NCBI GenBank assembly: GCA_942492205.1
Contig: CALODT010000001.1
Span: forward strand, 186,001 to 250,000
Length of the DNA stretch: 64,000 nucleotides
Direction: 5' to 3'
Source of the DNA: UBA1847 sp942492205
GTDB taxonomy: Bacteria; Pseudomonadota; Gammaproteobacteria; Steroidobacterales; Woeseiaceae
Shown here one piece after another: positions 16,811 through 25,409 of this stretch. The notes under the pieces are model-generated. The model did no database searches. It was not told where the DNA came from and worked only from the letters and a program-made list of their open reading frames with translations. Numbering within the stretch: position 1 is the first letter of the stretch; the number at the start of each line of letters is the position of its first letter. Both the position numbers and the translations under genes were made by a program.

Positions 16811-17941
16811 TCAAGCCCGCAAGTAGTCTTCGACAAGTTCGCAAATTGTGTCTTGCTGTTCCCGTGTGATCCCGTACCACAGGGGCAGGCGGAGCAGACG
16901 TTCGCTCAAGTCGCTGGTGTATCGATCTTCGCCATGGAACCGGCCGAAGCGCTGACCGGCACTGCTGCTGTGCAGTGGCACGTAGTGGCGAATAGCCAGA
17001 ACTCCGTTGCTGCGCAGATGCTCTCCAAGCGCCGTGCAGCTGCCCTCGTCGGGTAGCATGAGATAGAAGATGTGGGCGTTGTGGCGAGCCCCGTCGCTGA
17101 TCTGCGGCAACGTGAAATAATCCGGCGCAAGGGCTGAAAGGCGATCGAAGTAATACTGCCAGACATCCAGCCGCGCCTGGTTGATCTTGTCGGCCTCCAT
17201 GAACTGGGCATAGAGGTAAGCTGCCTGTAATTCCGACATCAAGTAACTGGACCCCAGGTCACGCCACGAATACTTGTCCACTTCTCCACGAAAGAACTGA
17301 CAGCGATCCGTGCCCTTCTCACGAATGACTTCCGCACGTTTGACGAGCTCCGGCGAGTTTACTAACAGTGCACCACCTTCTCCGCCTGCCGTGAAGTTCT
17401 TCGTTTCATGAAAACTGACACAGCCGAGGTCGCCGATGGCGCCGAGCGCTTTCCCATCGACTGTCGCCATAAGACCCTGCGCTGCATCCTCGATGACCGC
17501 AATATTGTGCGCTTTAGCAATCGATACGATGTCGCCCATCGCGCATCCCACGCCGGCGTAATGAACCGGCACGATAGCCTTGGTCCGATCCGTCAACGCC
17601 GGTTCGATGAGCGCCTCATCGATGTTCAAGGTATCGGGCCGGATGTCTACAAATACGATTTGAGCGCCACGCAACGCAAAAGCGTTCGCCGTCGAGACGA
17701 AGGTAAAACTCGGCATGATGACTTCGTCACCGGGCTGGATATCGACAAGCAAAGCGGCCATTTCCAGCGCTGCCGTGCAGGATGGCACCATCAGGGCTTT
17801 GCAGGCCCTGGTCTTCTCCTCCAGCCAGGTCTCACATTTCCTTGAAAAGGCGCCGTCACCGCTCATCTTCCCGGACTTCAGGGCCTGCTCGATGTAATCA
17901 CCTTCCGTGCCCAGGATGGGGGGGAAGTTATATGGAATCAT
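16811..17941 (-). CDS. wecE: dTDP-4-amino-4,6-dideoxygalactose transaminase
   Basis: 376 aa from MIPYNFPP, the same length as E. coli WecE. An in-frame ATG 33 bp further upstream is less likely. It is a fold-type I PLP aminotransferase of the DegT/DnrJ/EryC1 family. It shows VPSCTAALEMAALL for phosphate binding, VIEDAAQG for the PLP-pyridine Asp, and CVSFHETKNFTAGGEGG with Schiff-base Lys181. WecE converts dTDP-4-keto-6-deoxyglucose plus glutamate to dTDP-Fuc4N. The rmlA/rmlB genes needed for its substrate are not in the window. It is divergent from the formyltransferase at 18109 across a 168-bp promoter region. Confidence 0.88.
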   Translation of the reverse strand: MIPYNFPPILGTEGDYIEQALKSGKMSGDGAFSRKCETWLEEKTRACKALMVPSCTAALEMAALLVDIQPGDEVIMPSFTFVSTANAFALRGAQIVFVDIRPDTLNIDEALIEPALTDRTKAIVPVHYAGVGCAMGDIVSIAKAHNIAVIEDAAQGLMATVDGKALGAIGDLGCVSFHETKNFTAGGEGGALLVNSPELVKRAEVIREKGTDRCQFFRGEVDKYSWRDLGSSYLMSELQAAYLYAQFMEADKINQARLDVWQYYFDRLSALAPDYFTLPQISDGARHNAHIFYLMLPDEGSCTALGEHLRSNGVLAIRHYVPLHSSSAGQRFGRFHGEDRYTSDLSERLLRLPLWYGITREQQDTICELVEDYLRA

Positions 17942-18108
17942 GTGGTTGATATGTCTGCGTCCTGATCTGCTCATTACGTTAGCATGGCCTGCCGGAATGC
18001 TGTCTGCCCGTCATCACAATCGCACCGAATATGGTCCGGTATCCTGACAGACTGCTATAGTCGGCGCCATATCCAATTGCCATTATTCAGCCAGAGGGAA
18101 ATCGACGA

Positions 18109-18987
18109 ATGGCCGATCTCACATTGTTTCTGATGACGGAAAAGGGCTACCGCGTGCTCGATCGTCTCGGGGAGCAGTTTGCCGACAGAATTGCCTGCGT
18201 CGTAGGTGCCACGGACAGTGATGTCCAGAACGATTATTACCAGGACATCAAATCCCTGTGCGATCAGCTCAAGATTCCGTTTATTGATCGAAAAGATTAT
18301 GACGCACCGACCAGTCGCTTCGCGCTCGCCGTATCCTGGCGGTGGTTGATCGATTCCGACTCAACCTTGCTGGTGGTCTTTCACGATTCCCTCCTCCCGA
18401 AATACAGGGGCTTTTCGCCGCTCGTTTCGGCGCTGATCAATCGGGAGCCGGAAATCGGCGTAACTGCCATTCTCGCGAGCGCTGAATATGATCGCGGCGA
18501 CATCGTTTATCAAGCCAGGGTTGCCGTCGACTATCCCGTGAAGATCAAGGTCGCGATCGAGATGGTCAGCCAACTCTATGGTGACGTCGCCGAGGCTGTT
18601 GTTCAGCAGCTCCTGAAGAATGGCCGGCTGCAGGCCCAGCCACAAACCGAAGAGGAGGCAAGCTATAGCCTCTGGCGGGACGCTGAAGACTATCGTATCG
18701 ACTGGACGGATTCGGCCGACAGGATCAAGCGTTTTGTAGACGCCGTAGGCTATCCTTACCAGGGCGCGCGGACGCTGGCGGGCGAGGTGCCGGCGCGGGT
18801 GCTGGATGCTGAAGTGATTGCGGATGTCGCGATTGAAAACCGGGTGCCCGGAAAGGTCATTTTCGTGCAGGACGGATACCCGGTAGTCGTCTGCGGCGAG
18901 GGACTGCTGCGTTTGACCGGCCTGGCGCAGGAAGACAGCGGAGAATCACTCCTGCCTCTCGCTCGATTCAGGACCCGCTTCAGTTAA
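18109..18987 (+). CDS. Nucleotide-sugar N-formyltransferase (4-amino-sugar)
   Basis: 292 aa. The formyltransferase core has VVFHDSLLPKYRGFSPL with catalytic His92, and SAEYDRGDIVYQARV with catalytic Asp128. The SLLPKYRG loop binds N10-formyltetrahydrofolate. A C-terminal Fmt-like domain follows (about 210-290). Pairing with WecE points to formylation of dTDP-Fuc4N or a close 4-amino-4,6-dideoxyhexose, as in VioF or QdtF-type enzymes, rather than tRNA. The usual Fmt start signature is absent. The residue two before His92 is Val, not the Asn of canonical Fmt, but the formyl-THF dehydrogenase branch tolerates this. A TGCTATAGT -10-like box (about 18051-18059) precedes it. Confidence 0.8.
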   Translation: MADLTLFLMTEKGYRVLDRLGEQFADRIACVVGATDSDVQNDYYQDIKSLCDQLKIPFIDRKDYDAPTSRFALAVSWRWLIDSDSTLLVVFHDSLLPKYRGFSPLVSALINREPEIGVTAILASAEYDRGDIVYQARVAVDYPVKIKVAIEMVSQLYGDVAEAVVQQLLKNGRLQAQPQTEEEASYSLWRDAEDYRIDWTDSADRIKRFVDAVGYPYQGARTLAGEVPARVLDAEVIADVAIENRVPGKVIFVQDGYPVVVCGEGLLRLTGLAQEDSGESLLPLARFRTRFS

Positions 18988-19015
18988 ACCGATCGGGTAA
19001 TCCGGCAGATCAGTA

Positions 19016-20395
19016 CTACTCCGCCATTACCCTTTCCAGCACTTCCGGGTCGCGCCAGCGCCCATGCCGAAGGCGCAGTGCGTAGACTATAGCGATGGCG
19101 AGAATCATCACAACGAAAGCAAGCCACGACACTCTTGGGCTGAACTCGAAAACGCGAATGATGAAAAACTGAGCGACGAGCATTGCCCAGTGCAGTGACA
19201 CCGAGGCAACCATCAGCCAGCGCGTGTCGCCGGCGCCACGCAGGATCCCGCCCGACGCGAGTATCACCGCATCAGCCAGCACGTAGCTGGACAGGCCGAT
19301 CATCATGAAGGCGGACAACTCCCGGATGGCGGTGAAGTCGCCGCTGGGTGGGGCGAATACCTCGACCAATGGGAATCGAAAGACGCTGTAGATAAGCGCG
19401 AGAAACGCCCCGTAGCTGAGTGAAATGACAAAAGCGGCCGTCATAACCGCATCGGCACGGGCCATGTCGCGGGCGCCGACGAAGCGACCGATCATGCTGA
19501 TAATGCCAACATTCAGGCCAATCATCGGAACGAAGGACAGTATGTCCCAGTTGAATACGATCGCGGCCGAGGCGCCTTCGGCAATACCGTAGGACTGGAA
19601 CATGAGCAGGAACAGGTTGAACGCCGCCACGTTCAGGAACAGCTCGAGCCCTGACGGAAAGCCGAGCCGCCAGAAGCGTCGCAGGATCTTCAGGTCAAGC
19701 GAAAACGAACGCAGCACGCTGAACGTGTCACGGTGCTCCTTGCGAAAATAGAAAACAACAAAAAGCAGGAAGGCCAGGAACGTCGCGACGACGGTAGAGA
19801 TGCCGGCACCGACGATACCCAGCGCCGGGAAGCCCAGCTTGCCGAACACCATCACGTAGCACAGCGGTATGTTGATGATGAGGCCAAATACGTCGCAAAT
19901 CATGACAACGTGCGTCCGGCCAATGCCGGCGAAGTACGACGAGACACAGGTCTTGGCGAGCGTGATGAGCACGCCCGACATGAGGATCAGGTAGTACGTT
20001 CGCTCCAGTTCGACCTGCGCCGGCTCGTGGCCCATGCCCTCGAAGATGCCCGCGACCAGGAACGTGATGAGCGTAAGAAACGGCAAGCTCATCAGCGTCA
20101 TGATCAGGCCCTGGGTGACAACCTTCGGGCATTTCTCCGGCTCGCCGGCGCCCAGGTACTGTGCTGCCAACGCGTTCGAATAGGAAAACAGGCCAATGAA
20201 GAAGCAGAACGAAAAGAATGACGCCACCCCGCCGCCCAGCGCCGCGGCCATGTGCGCGGGATCGATCTGCGACATGAAGTAGCGATCGGTGAAGATCATC
20301 ACCGCGAACGTGCCCTGCGAAACGACCATCGGCAGAGCAAGCCGCAGCAGTTCGACCAGGGTCTGCCGACTGAAATGGTGGAGGAGTGGCGGCAC
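19016..20395 (-). CDS. MATE-family efflux transporter
   Basis: 459 aa with 12 predicted helices in two MatE repeats. It shows LPMVVSQGTFAVMIFTDRYF in helix 1 and GLNVGIISMIGRFVGARD at the start of the second half, both typical of NorM/DinF-like Na+- or H+-coupled exporters. The substrate is not predictable. It converges with the formyltransferase, with only 28 bp between the stops. Although close to the glycan locus, its MatE signature differs from the Wzx flippase at 11824, so drug or metabolite export is more likely than glycan transport. Confidence 0.85.
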   Translation of the reverse strand: MPPLLHHFSRQTLVELLRLALPMVVSQGTFAVMIFTDRYFMSQIDPAHMAAALGGGVASFFSFCFFIGLFSYSNALAAQYLGAGEPEKCPKVVTQGLIMTLMSLPFLTLITFLVAGIFEGMGHEPAQVELERTYYLILMSGVLITLAKTCVSSYFAGIGRTHVVMICDVFGLIINIPLCYVMVFGKLGFPALGIVGAGISTVVATFLAFLLFVVFYFRKEHRDTFSVLRSFSLDLKILRRFWRLGFPSGLELFLNVAAFNLFLLMFQSYGIAEGASAAIVFNWDILSFVPMIGLNVGIISMIGRFVGARDMARADAVMTAAFVISLSYGAFLALIYSVFRFPLVEVFAPPSGDFTAIRELSAFMMIGLSSYVLADAVILASGGILRGAGDTRWLMVASVSLHWAMLVAQFFIIRVFEFSPRVSWLAFVVMILAIAIVYALRLRHGRWRDPEVLERVMAE

Positions 20396-20923
20396 AGACG
20401 GATACGTCGCATAGAAGGGGAATTGCGCGCAAGTCTACGCACTGCGTGCAGCAGGTGAAAGAAAAACTGGAGGGCCCACACCCGGGCAAGAAGCTCGCCC
20501 TGTAGCCAGTATCAACAGCCTTTGGAGCGGATTGTCTCCGGTCGAGCCCCCCTTGACGAAGGCGCGAGTTCTCTAGGTACAAGACCGAATTGTCAGCCCC
20601 CCACCGATCTGAAAGCATAGCTATGTGGCCCCGAAGGCCCTGAGATGGCGAGAGGATGAACAGCAGCAAGAAAACTATTCTGGTCGAAACAAAGAGTCTC
20701 GGATTTCTCCTCGCGGGAGCCAGACGCGGCGCGGACAGTCATCAGGCGTCGCTGCCGCGAGTATCCGAAACCGGCCAATCTGCTGCGTTCCAACATCCTG
20801 CCCGGCCCATACAGGCCACAAGCACCAAGGGTGGCGAAGAGTGCAGACGGGCACATCCTCGGCACGGCTACTCTTCTCCAGAGATGTTTTGGGTTATCCC
20901 AAACGAACTGGAGGTAAGAAACG
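20396..20923. other. Intergenic region without a supported gene
   Basis: 528 bp. The open frames here lack ribosome-binding sites and coding character. The only structure seen is a short hairpin (20888-20903) just before the ribosome-binding site of the 96-aa protein. Confidence 0.5.
20888..20903 (+). promoter_or_regulatory. Small hairpin upstream of a ribosome-binding site
   Basis: TTTGGG, loop TTAT, CCCAAA form a perfect 6-bp stem about 6 bp before the GGAGG of the gene at 20924. It could tune translation initiation. No T-run follows, so it is not a terminator. Confidence 0.3.
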
Positions 20924-21214
20924 ATGAACGCTATCACCAAGAAAATCAACGGCGTAGATCCGCCCAACGCAGTACCGAAGAGGCAACATTACGCGTTTTG
21001 GGGCGCAGCAATAGGGCTGGTTGCAGGATTGGCAACCTTGTTCGCCGCGAGCACAGCGTACGGTGCGATGACCGGGCTCGGCGCAGCGGACTGCGTGATC
21101 CTGGGTTCCGTCATGACGGTTATGCTCAGCCAGCCGGCCGGGCTTGCCGGCCTGTTGGTGGGCGCACTGTGTGGCGCAGGCTGTGCCTTGATCGCTCACT
21201 TCGTGCACCACTAA
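20924..21214 (+). CDS. Small membrane protein, two helices
   Basis: 96 aa. A strong GGAGGTAAG site precedes the ATG. After a polar N-terminus (about 22 residues) come two hydrophobic segments, AAIGLVAGLATLFAASTAYG and AGLAGLLVGALCGAGCALIA, with a DCVILGSVMTV hydrophobic stretch between. There is no family I recognise. The good start signal and clear membrane pattern support a real gene. Confidence 0.6.
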   Translation: MNAITKKINGVDPPNAVPKRQHYAFWGAAIGLVAGLATLFAASTAYGAMTGLGAADCVILGSVMTVMLSQPAGLAGLLVGALCGAGCALIAHFVHH

Positions 21215-21560
21215 AGGAGCATGAGTTCGTGGTACCGCGTTATAGCAACAAGTCAGCGGCTGCGATGATGCGCAGGGACATTCTCAAACTGCCTTGTGCT
21301 GAGAGGTGGCCGTCGTTCAGTTTATGCGTTTCTTGCGTAGAACAATGGTGTACTTGCATCCAGCGTACACCCACCCTCAATCTGAACGTTGCGGCAACTT
21401 TTCCAGATAATCCGTCTCGGAATCCTCTCAAAATCCAGGAAATTACTCGGTTAGAACTCAACGTGGACTGCGCTGCGGATCGCCGCAGCCAATTGCCTGG
21501 CGCACCCACCGGCGCGGTACTTGTATATAATTGCGCACCGTTATCTTGACTGGAAGAACC
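21215..21560. other. Intergenic region with a promoter-like element
   Basis: 346 bp without a convincing gene. A 15-codon ORF with a good AAAGGAGC site starts at 21221 but has no other support. A perfect TATAAT sits at 21536-21541, 20 bp before the DUF4920 gene. Confidence 0.5.
21536..21541 (+). promoter_or_regulatory. TATAAT -10 element before the DUF4920 gene
   Basis: A perfect consensus -10 (in TTGTATATAATTGCG) lies 20 bp before the ATG at 21561. No good -35 is visible at 16-18 bp. Confidence 0.4.
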
Positions 21561-22054
21561 ATGAAACAGCTGATATACTGGCGCTTTATTGCTGGCCGCT
21601 TTCGTCGTTTTGGCTGAAAAGCAGGTTATCCGCTTGTCTGAGCCGGTTCATGCAACCGACGACTATGAAGAGTTCGGCTCAAAACTACCGGACCAACGAC
21701 CGAGACAATTACGCTGGCCGCGCTTGTCGCAGACGCTGAGGGCGTTTTGGGCAAGACGTCGATCGTCGAGACTCGCGTTGCCAAAGTCTGGTTTGCCAGA
21801 AAAAAGGCTGTTTCTTTATCGCCCAGGACGGCGAAGCGGTCGTCAGGGTGTCCTTCAAGGACTACGCTTTCTTCGTCCCGACTGACATCGGTGGTAGCCG
21901 CGTGTTGTTATCGGGCGTTCTCGTAGAGCGCGAGGTCACTGAAGAAGAGGCAGCGCACTACGCGGCGGATCTCAAAACGGAAACGACGCCGGTCAAAGCC
22001 GGCGTCGTTTACGAGATCATTGCGGACGGCGTTCGTGTCCCGACGGGCGGATAA
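21561..22054 (+). pseudogene. DUF4920-like exported protein, broken by frameshifts
   Basis: Three frames must be joined to recover the protein. The ATG at 21561 gives MKQLIY; a shift near 21577 leads to TGALLLAAFVVLAEKQVIRL (signal peptide). A shift near 21690-21700 leads to TETITLAALVADAEGVLGKT. A shift near 21790-21795 leads to CQKKGCFFIAQDGEAVVRVS then KDYAFFVPTDIGGSRVLLSG. The CxKKGC...KDYxFFVPTD pattern is the DUF4920 signature, probably a metal- or redox-related OB-fold. Three indels in about 220 bp imply either pseudogene decay or local assembly errors. A -10 and ribosome-binding site are still present, which favours a recent event or error. Confidence 0.65.
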
Positions 22055-22106
22055 ATACAGCAAATCGGACGGACGCGACGAGTCTTTCTGCTACACCGAG
22101 TGAGGC

Positions 22107-23090
22107 TTACTCTTCAGCGCCGTCGTCCCCGGCAAGCGCTTTATCCAGCATCGCGATCAGCTCATCGCGGCTGTAGCTGTAAGGGCCCCACTCGTTTAGC
22201 TGTACCAGCTCATTGATCTTCGTGCCAATCGTCCAGCCTTGTTCTTCCTTATTGGGGACAACGACGTAGCGACGCAGCGGCTTGTCGTCAAACAGGGCAT
22301 GCATGAACGCCGCGGAGACTTCGTCAGGCTCCTTGTAGGACAATTCCCGCTCGGCGGCCGAATCGTAGCGCTTCTTCATTTCCTCGGTAAGCTCGCCATC
22401 GGCACCCTTCTGCCGCTCGAGCATGCGCGCAACACTCGTGCGGCGAATGTTCGACTTGTAGTTGCCGGGCTCTACGACGCTGACCGAGACGCCTAACGGA
22501 TCCATCTCCGCTGCCAGTGAATCGGTGTACGCCTCGATCCAGTGCTTGCTGCCGCTGTATGCGGAGAAGCCAGGAATTGCCGAGATGGTTCCTGCTATGG
22601 ATCCGGTGGTGACGATGCGGCCCTTCGATTCGATCACGAGCGGTGCGAAAGCCTGCGTGGTGCGATAGACGCCTTCGACATTGACGTCGTAAATAAAGGT
22701 CTGGTCCTCAACCGGCGTGCCTATGACCGGGCCACCGCCGCCGACACCGGCGTTGTTAACGAGGCCATACAGGCCGGTGCCCTTCTCCTTGATCATCGCG
22801 ACAGCGGCATCGACCTGGTCCTGTTTCGTCACATCGAGCTGGACGGCCGTGATGTTGTCGATGGCATCAAGCTCGGCGAGGTCCTTTTCTTTGCGCGCTC
22901 CTGCGTAGACGTGATAACCGTTCGCGGCGAGCGTTTCGGCGAGATTGCGGCCAATACCCGTGCTTGCGCCGGTAACCAGTACCGATTTGTGGTCAACTGA
23001 CTTGTGTTGATCGGAAACGGCCGTCTGCGGCGCAGCCAGGAAAACAATGGCGGTCGCAACAGCAGCGACAAACTGGACGAGCTTGATCAT
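22107..23090 (-). CDS. Short-chain dehydrogenase/reductase with signal peptide
   Basis: 327 aa from MIKLVQFV, preceded by AAGAGGAAAAACC; the upstream ATG at 23129 is less likely. A signal peptide (about residues 1-26, AAVATAIVFLAAPQTAVS) precedes a classical SDR. The SDR has the cofactor motif VTGASTGIGRNLAE (about 40-53), LVNNAGVGGGG, catalytic Ser in TTGSIAG and Tyr-Lys in YSGSKHW. The fold is complete, so it should reduce or oxidise an alcohol or ketone with NAD(P). An exported SDR is unusual because the cofactor is cytoplasmic; Tat export with bound cofactor is possible but no twin-arginine is seen. The gene is divergent from 23207. Confidence 0.82.
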   Translation of the reverse strand: MIKLVQFVAAVATAIVFLAAPQTAVSDQHKSVDHKSVLVTGASTGIGRNLAETLAANGYHVYAGARKEKDLAELDAIDNITAVQLDVTKQDQVDAAVAMIKEKGTGLYGLVNNAGVGGGGPVIGTPVEDQTFIYDVNVEGVYRTTQAFAPLVIESKGRIVTTGSIAGTISAIPGFSAYSGSKHWIEAYTDSLAAEMDPLGVSVSVVEPGNYKSNIRRTSVARMLERQKGADGELTEEMKKRYDSAAERELSYKEPDEVSAAFMHALFDDKPLRRYVVVPNKEEQGWTIGTKINELVQLNEWGPYSYSRDELIAMLDKALAGDDGAEE

Positions 23091-23206
23091 GGTTTTTCCT
23101 CTTGTTCTTGGTGGCGATGACATTATCACATGTGCCGCGAACAGTTCGACACGACGGGCAGTGCAATCGAGATTCCCGCAACGGCGGTGCTAGTATCCCT
23201 CCTACC

Positions 23207-24031
23207 ATGAAACTGCCGCGGCTGAGAACAATCCTCCTGACACCGTTGGTGCTGTTCGCGATGGTGTATATCTTCGGCGCGGTGTCGCTCGCACTGCGAG
23301 ACGATGCGATAGAAATTTTCCAGGGGCCAACGGCGTCCTACGATACGGTCGCGATCTTCGGTGCCAGCGGCACCGCGGGCGACGGCATTCTGAAAGCGGC
23401 GCTCGCAAACCCCGACATCGGCAAGATTCATGTCATTACGCGGCGTGCAACACCTCGAATCCAGCAGGGCATCGCCGCAGGCAAAGTACGGATGACACTG
23501 CATAGGGACTATCTCGATTATGCGGCCGTGCATGAGCAGATTGCGCAGGCCGATGCGGTGTACTGGGCGATCGGTATTAGCTCCATCGGCGTTGACGAGA
23601 AAACCTACGGCAGGATTCACGTCGACTTTCCCGCGAGGTTTGTGGCTGAGTGGAGCAGCGTGAGCGAGAAGCCCGACATCTCATTTCACTACATCAGTTC
23701 CAGCGACATTTCGGAAGACTCCAAAGCGATGTGGGCACGCGAGAAAGTGCGGGCCGAGCAAACCCTGTTCAACTTCGCCGCAGGAACGAAGCTTCGGGTG
23801 ATCGCGTATCGACCGGACTACATTGGACCGACCAGCGAAGAAGCACACCTCGGGCAGGACCTTCTGTTCTGGTTCTTCGCGCCTGTCGGGGCGGCGGTCA
23901 GGGCGCAGCAGATTGGCCAGGCGATGTTCGAGGTAACCGCGCGCGGTGGCGAATTCGAGAACGGCGATCGTCTTGGCACCTGGAGCATCATTCGTTATAG
24001 CGATGCCTATGAGCGGCGTCAGCAACGCTGA
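23207..24031 (+). CDS. Membrane-anchored NAD(P)-binding Rossmann protein
   Basis: 274 aa from MKLPRLRT; a longer frame from 23102 runs through the promoter region. An N-terminal membrane helix (about residues 9-29) is followed by the NAD(P)-binding motif VAIFGASGTAGDGIL (about 49-63). The rest resembles atypical SDR or oxidoreductase-HTATIP2-like proteins (ISFHYISSSDIS and a YRPDYIGP segment). The function is probably NAD(P)-dependent, with unknown substrate. A GCTAGTATCCC -10-like element lies about 15 bp upstream. It is divergent from the exported SDR. Confidence 0.68.
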   Translation: MKLPRLRTILLTPLVLFAMVYIFGAVSLALRDDAIEIFQGPTASYDTVAIFGASGTAGDGILKAALANPDIGKIHVITRRATPRIQQGIAAGKVRMTLHRDYLDYAAVHEQIAQADAVYWAIGISSIGVDEKTYGRIHVDFPARFVAEWSSVSEKPDISFHYISSSDISEDSKAMWAREKVRAEQTLFNFAAGTKLRVIAYRPDYIGPTSEEAHLGQDLLFWFFAPVGAAVRAQQIGQAMFEVTARGGEFENGDRLGTWSIIRYSDAYERRQQR

Positions 24032-24043
24032 CTGCGGCTGCGG

Positions 24044-24670
24044 TCAATCCGCCTGCGAGGGCAACAAGCGATCGAGCTGCGGCAGCTGCCTGCGCCAGTC
24101 GCGACAGCCGATAGCGGTCTGTTCGCCCAGTATCATCGAGTGGCGAATAGAGCGGCCCAGGGCATTGGCGTTGAGGCGCTGGTAGTAAGGCAGTTTGCCG
24201 ACGTGGAAGGGCAGCACTTCTTCGAGCGTAAGGTCCGTGTCCATGAATCGGGCGAACGCCTCGTAGAACCTGGCGACGGCGTCGGACACCGCATTCTCAC
24301 CGGCAAGTAACTCCGATGGCTTGATCGTCCAGGTCCTGTCCCGCTGCAGAACGCAGGTACCGGCGAAACTGGCGGATCGTTCCTGCGACCACTCCTCGGG
24401 AGCAATGAGGCTCAGCAGCCACTCACCCTTAACCCAGTACAGGTAGTTCGGGATGCCCAGGACAGGCTGGTACTTGAAGTTGGCGGACAGCACCAGCATC
24501 GACGTGAAGAATTCGGCCAGAAGCTGGCGCGGCGGCTTGGCTACAACGCCCCTGGGCGCGCTCCGACGCCAGTCGTCCAGCAAGCCGTTGAGCCCCTTGC
24601 CTTCCGGGTTGCCCTCCGTCTTCAGCGCGACGGCAGAGGTGCGCGAATTTTTTCGATTTAACTCAGCCAT
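24044..24670 (-). CDS. DUF2452-like protein
   Basis: 208 aa from MAELNRKN; an upstream in-frame ATG adds 10 residues. The NPEGKGLNGLLDDW start (about residue 21-34), the KPPRQLLAEFFTSMLVLSA segment and the YLYWVKGEWLLSLIAPEEW motif (about 76-94) resemble DUF2452 proteins, of unknown function. It is soluble, with no catalytic motif evident. It is convergent with 23207, with 12 bp between the stops. Confidence 0.6.
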   Translation of the reverse strand: MAELNRKNSRTSAVALKTEGNPEGKGLNGLLDDWRRSAPRGVVAKPPRQLLAEFFTSMLVLSANFKYQPVLGIPNYLYWVKGEWLLSLIAPEEWSQERSASFAGTCVLQRDRTWTIKPSELLAGENAVSDAVARFYEAFARFMDTDLTLEEVLPFHVGKLPYYQRLNANALGRSIRHSMILGEQTAIGCRDWRRQLPQLDRLLPSQAD

Positions 24671-24820
24671 TCTAGTTCGGTGCCCACTTCTCAAACACAA
24701 TGGTGCTACGTTCGCCGGAAACTTTCTACCGACGCCGTGTAACTAGTAGTAACTGTGGCTACACTTGCGCCACCCAGCCGCCCGTATCGCGGCGAACCAC
24801 TCCTTGGACGAGCACAGGCT

Positions 24821-25282
24821 ATGAACGACATTTCCTCCGTTGACTCGATCGCGCAGATCATCCGCACCGCCGTTACACCGGTGTTCTTGCTGGTGGGCAT
24901 CTCAGGCCTGCTGAATACGCTTTTCGGACGGCTCGGACGGGTCATCGACCGAAAACGCACCGTCGACGCGGGCCTTAAGCCAGCCCCGGACGAGCAGTGC
25001 GAGCAATCGCTGCGCGTCGAGTCGCAACGCCTGCAAAAGCGAATACGCCTCGTCAACTGGTCCATTCGTTGCTGTGTCGCGAGCGCCTTTGTTGTTTGCC
25101 TGGTGGTTGTCGCGTTGTTCGTTGGCGACTTTGTGTCGCTGAGCCTGACAGGAACTATCGCATCGTTGTTCATGCTGGCCATGTTGCTGATCATTGCCGG
25201 CCTCACGGCGCTGCTAAGTGAAGTCAGTATTGCGACCCGACAGGCGCGGAATGAGCCTGAGGACTGTTCGGCGTCCAGCTAG
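24821..25282 (+). CDS. DUF2721 membrane protein
   Basis: 153 aa from MNDISSVDSI. The N-terminal IAQIIRTAVTPVFLLVGISG is the characteristic DUF2721 opening, followed by a GRLGRVIDR segment and a hydrophilic helix. Two more membrane helices lie at about 81-105 and 112-135. The function is unknown. The better start is the ATG at 24821; the longer frame from 24755 has no coding support. Confidence 0.75.
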   Translation: MNDISSVDSIAQIIRTAVTPVFLLVGISGLLNTLFGRLGRVIDRKRTVDAGLKPAPDEQCEQSLRVESQRLQKRIRLVNWSIRCCVASAFVVCLVVVALFVGDFVSLSLTGTIASLFMLAMLLIIAGLTALLSEVSIATRQARNEPEDCSASS

Positions 25283-25409
25283 AGATCGGATGAAGCGCGC
25301 TGCTGCGGCGCCAAAAGAGCTGCCGCCGGCAATTCAGCAGCGCTCAGCCGTGACATTGCCTCGCAAAATCCGGATACTGCGCCGCCCCGACCATTGAGAA
25401 AGCGTATCC

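Noticed and set aside
21221..21268. 15-codon ORF with a good AAAGGAGC site after the 96-aa protein
   Set aside because: The site may serve no gene, and the peptide has no feature.
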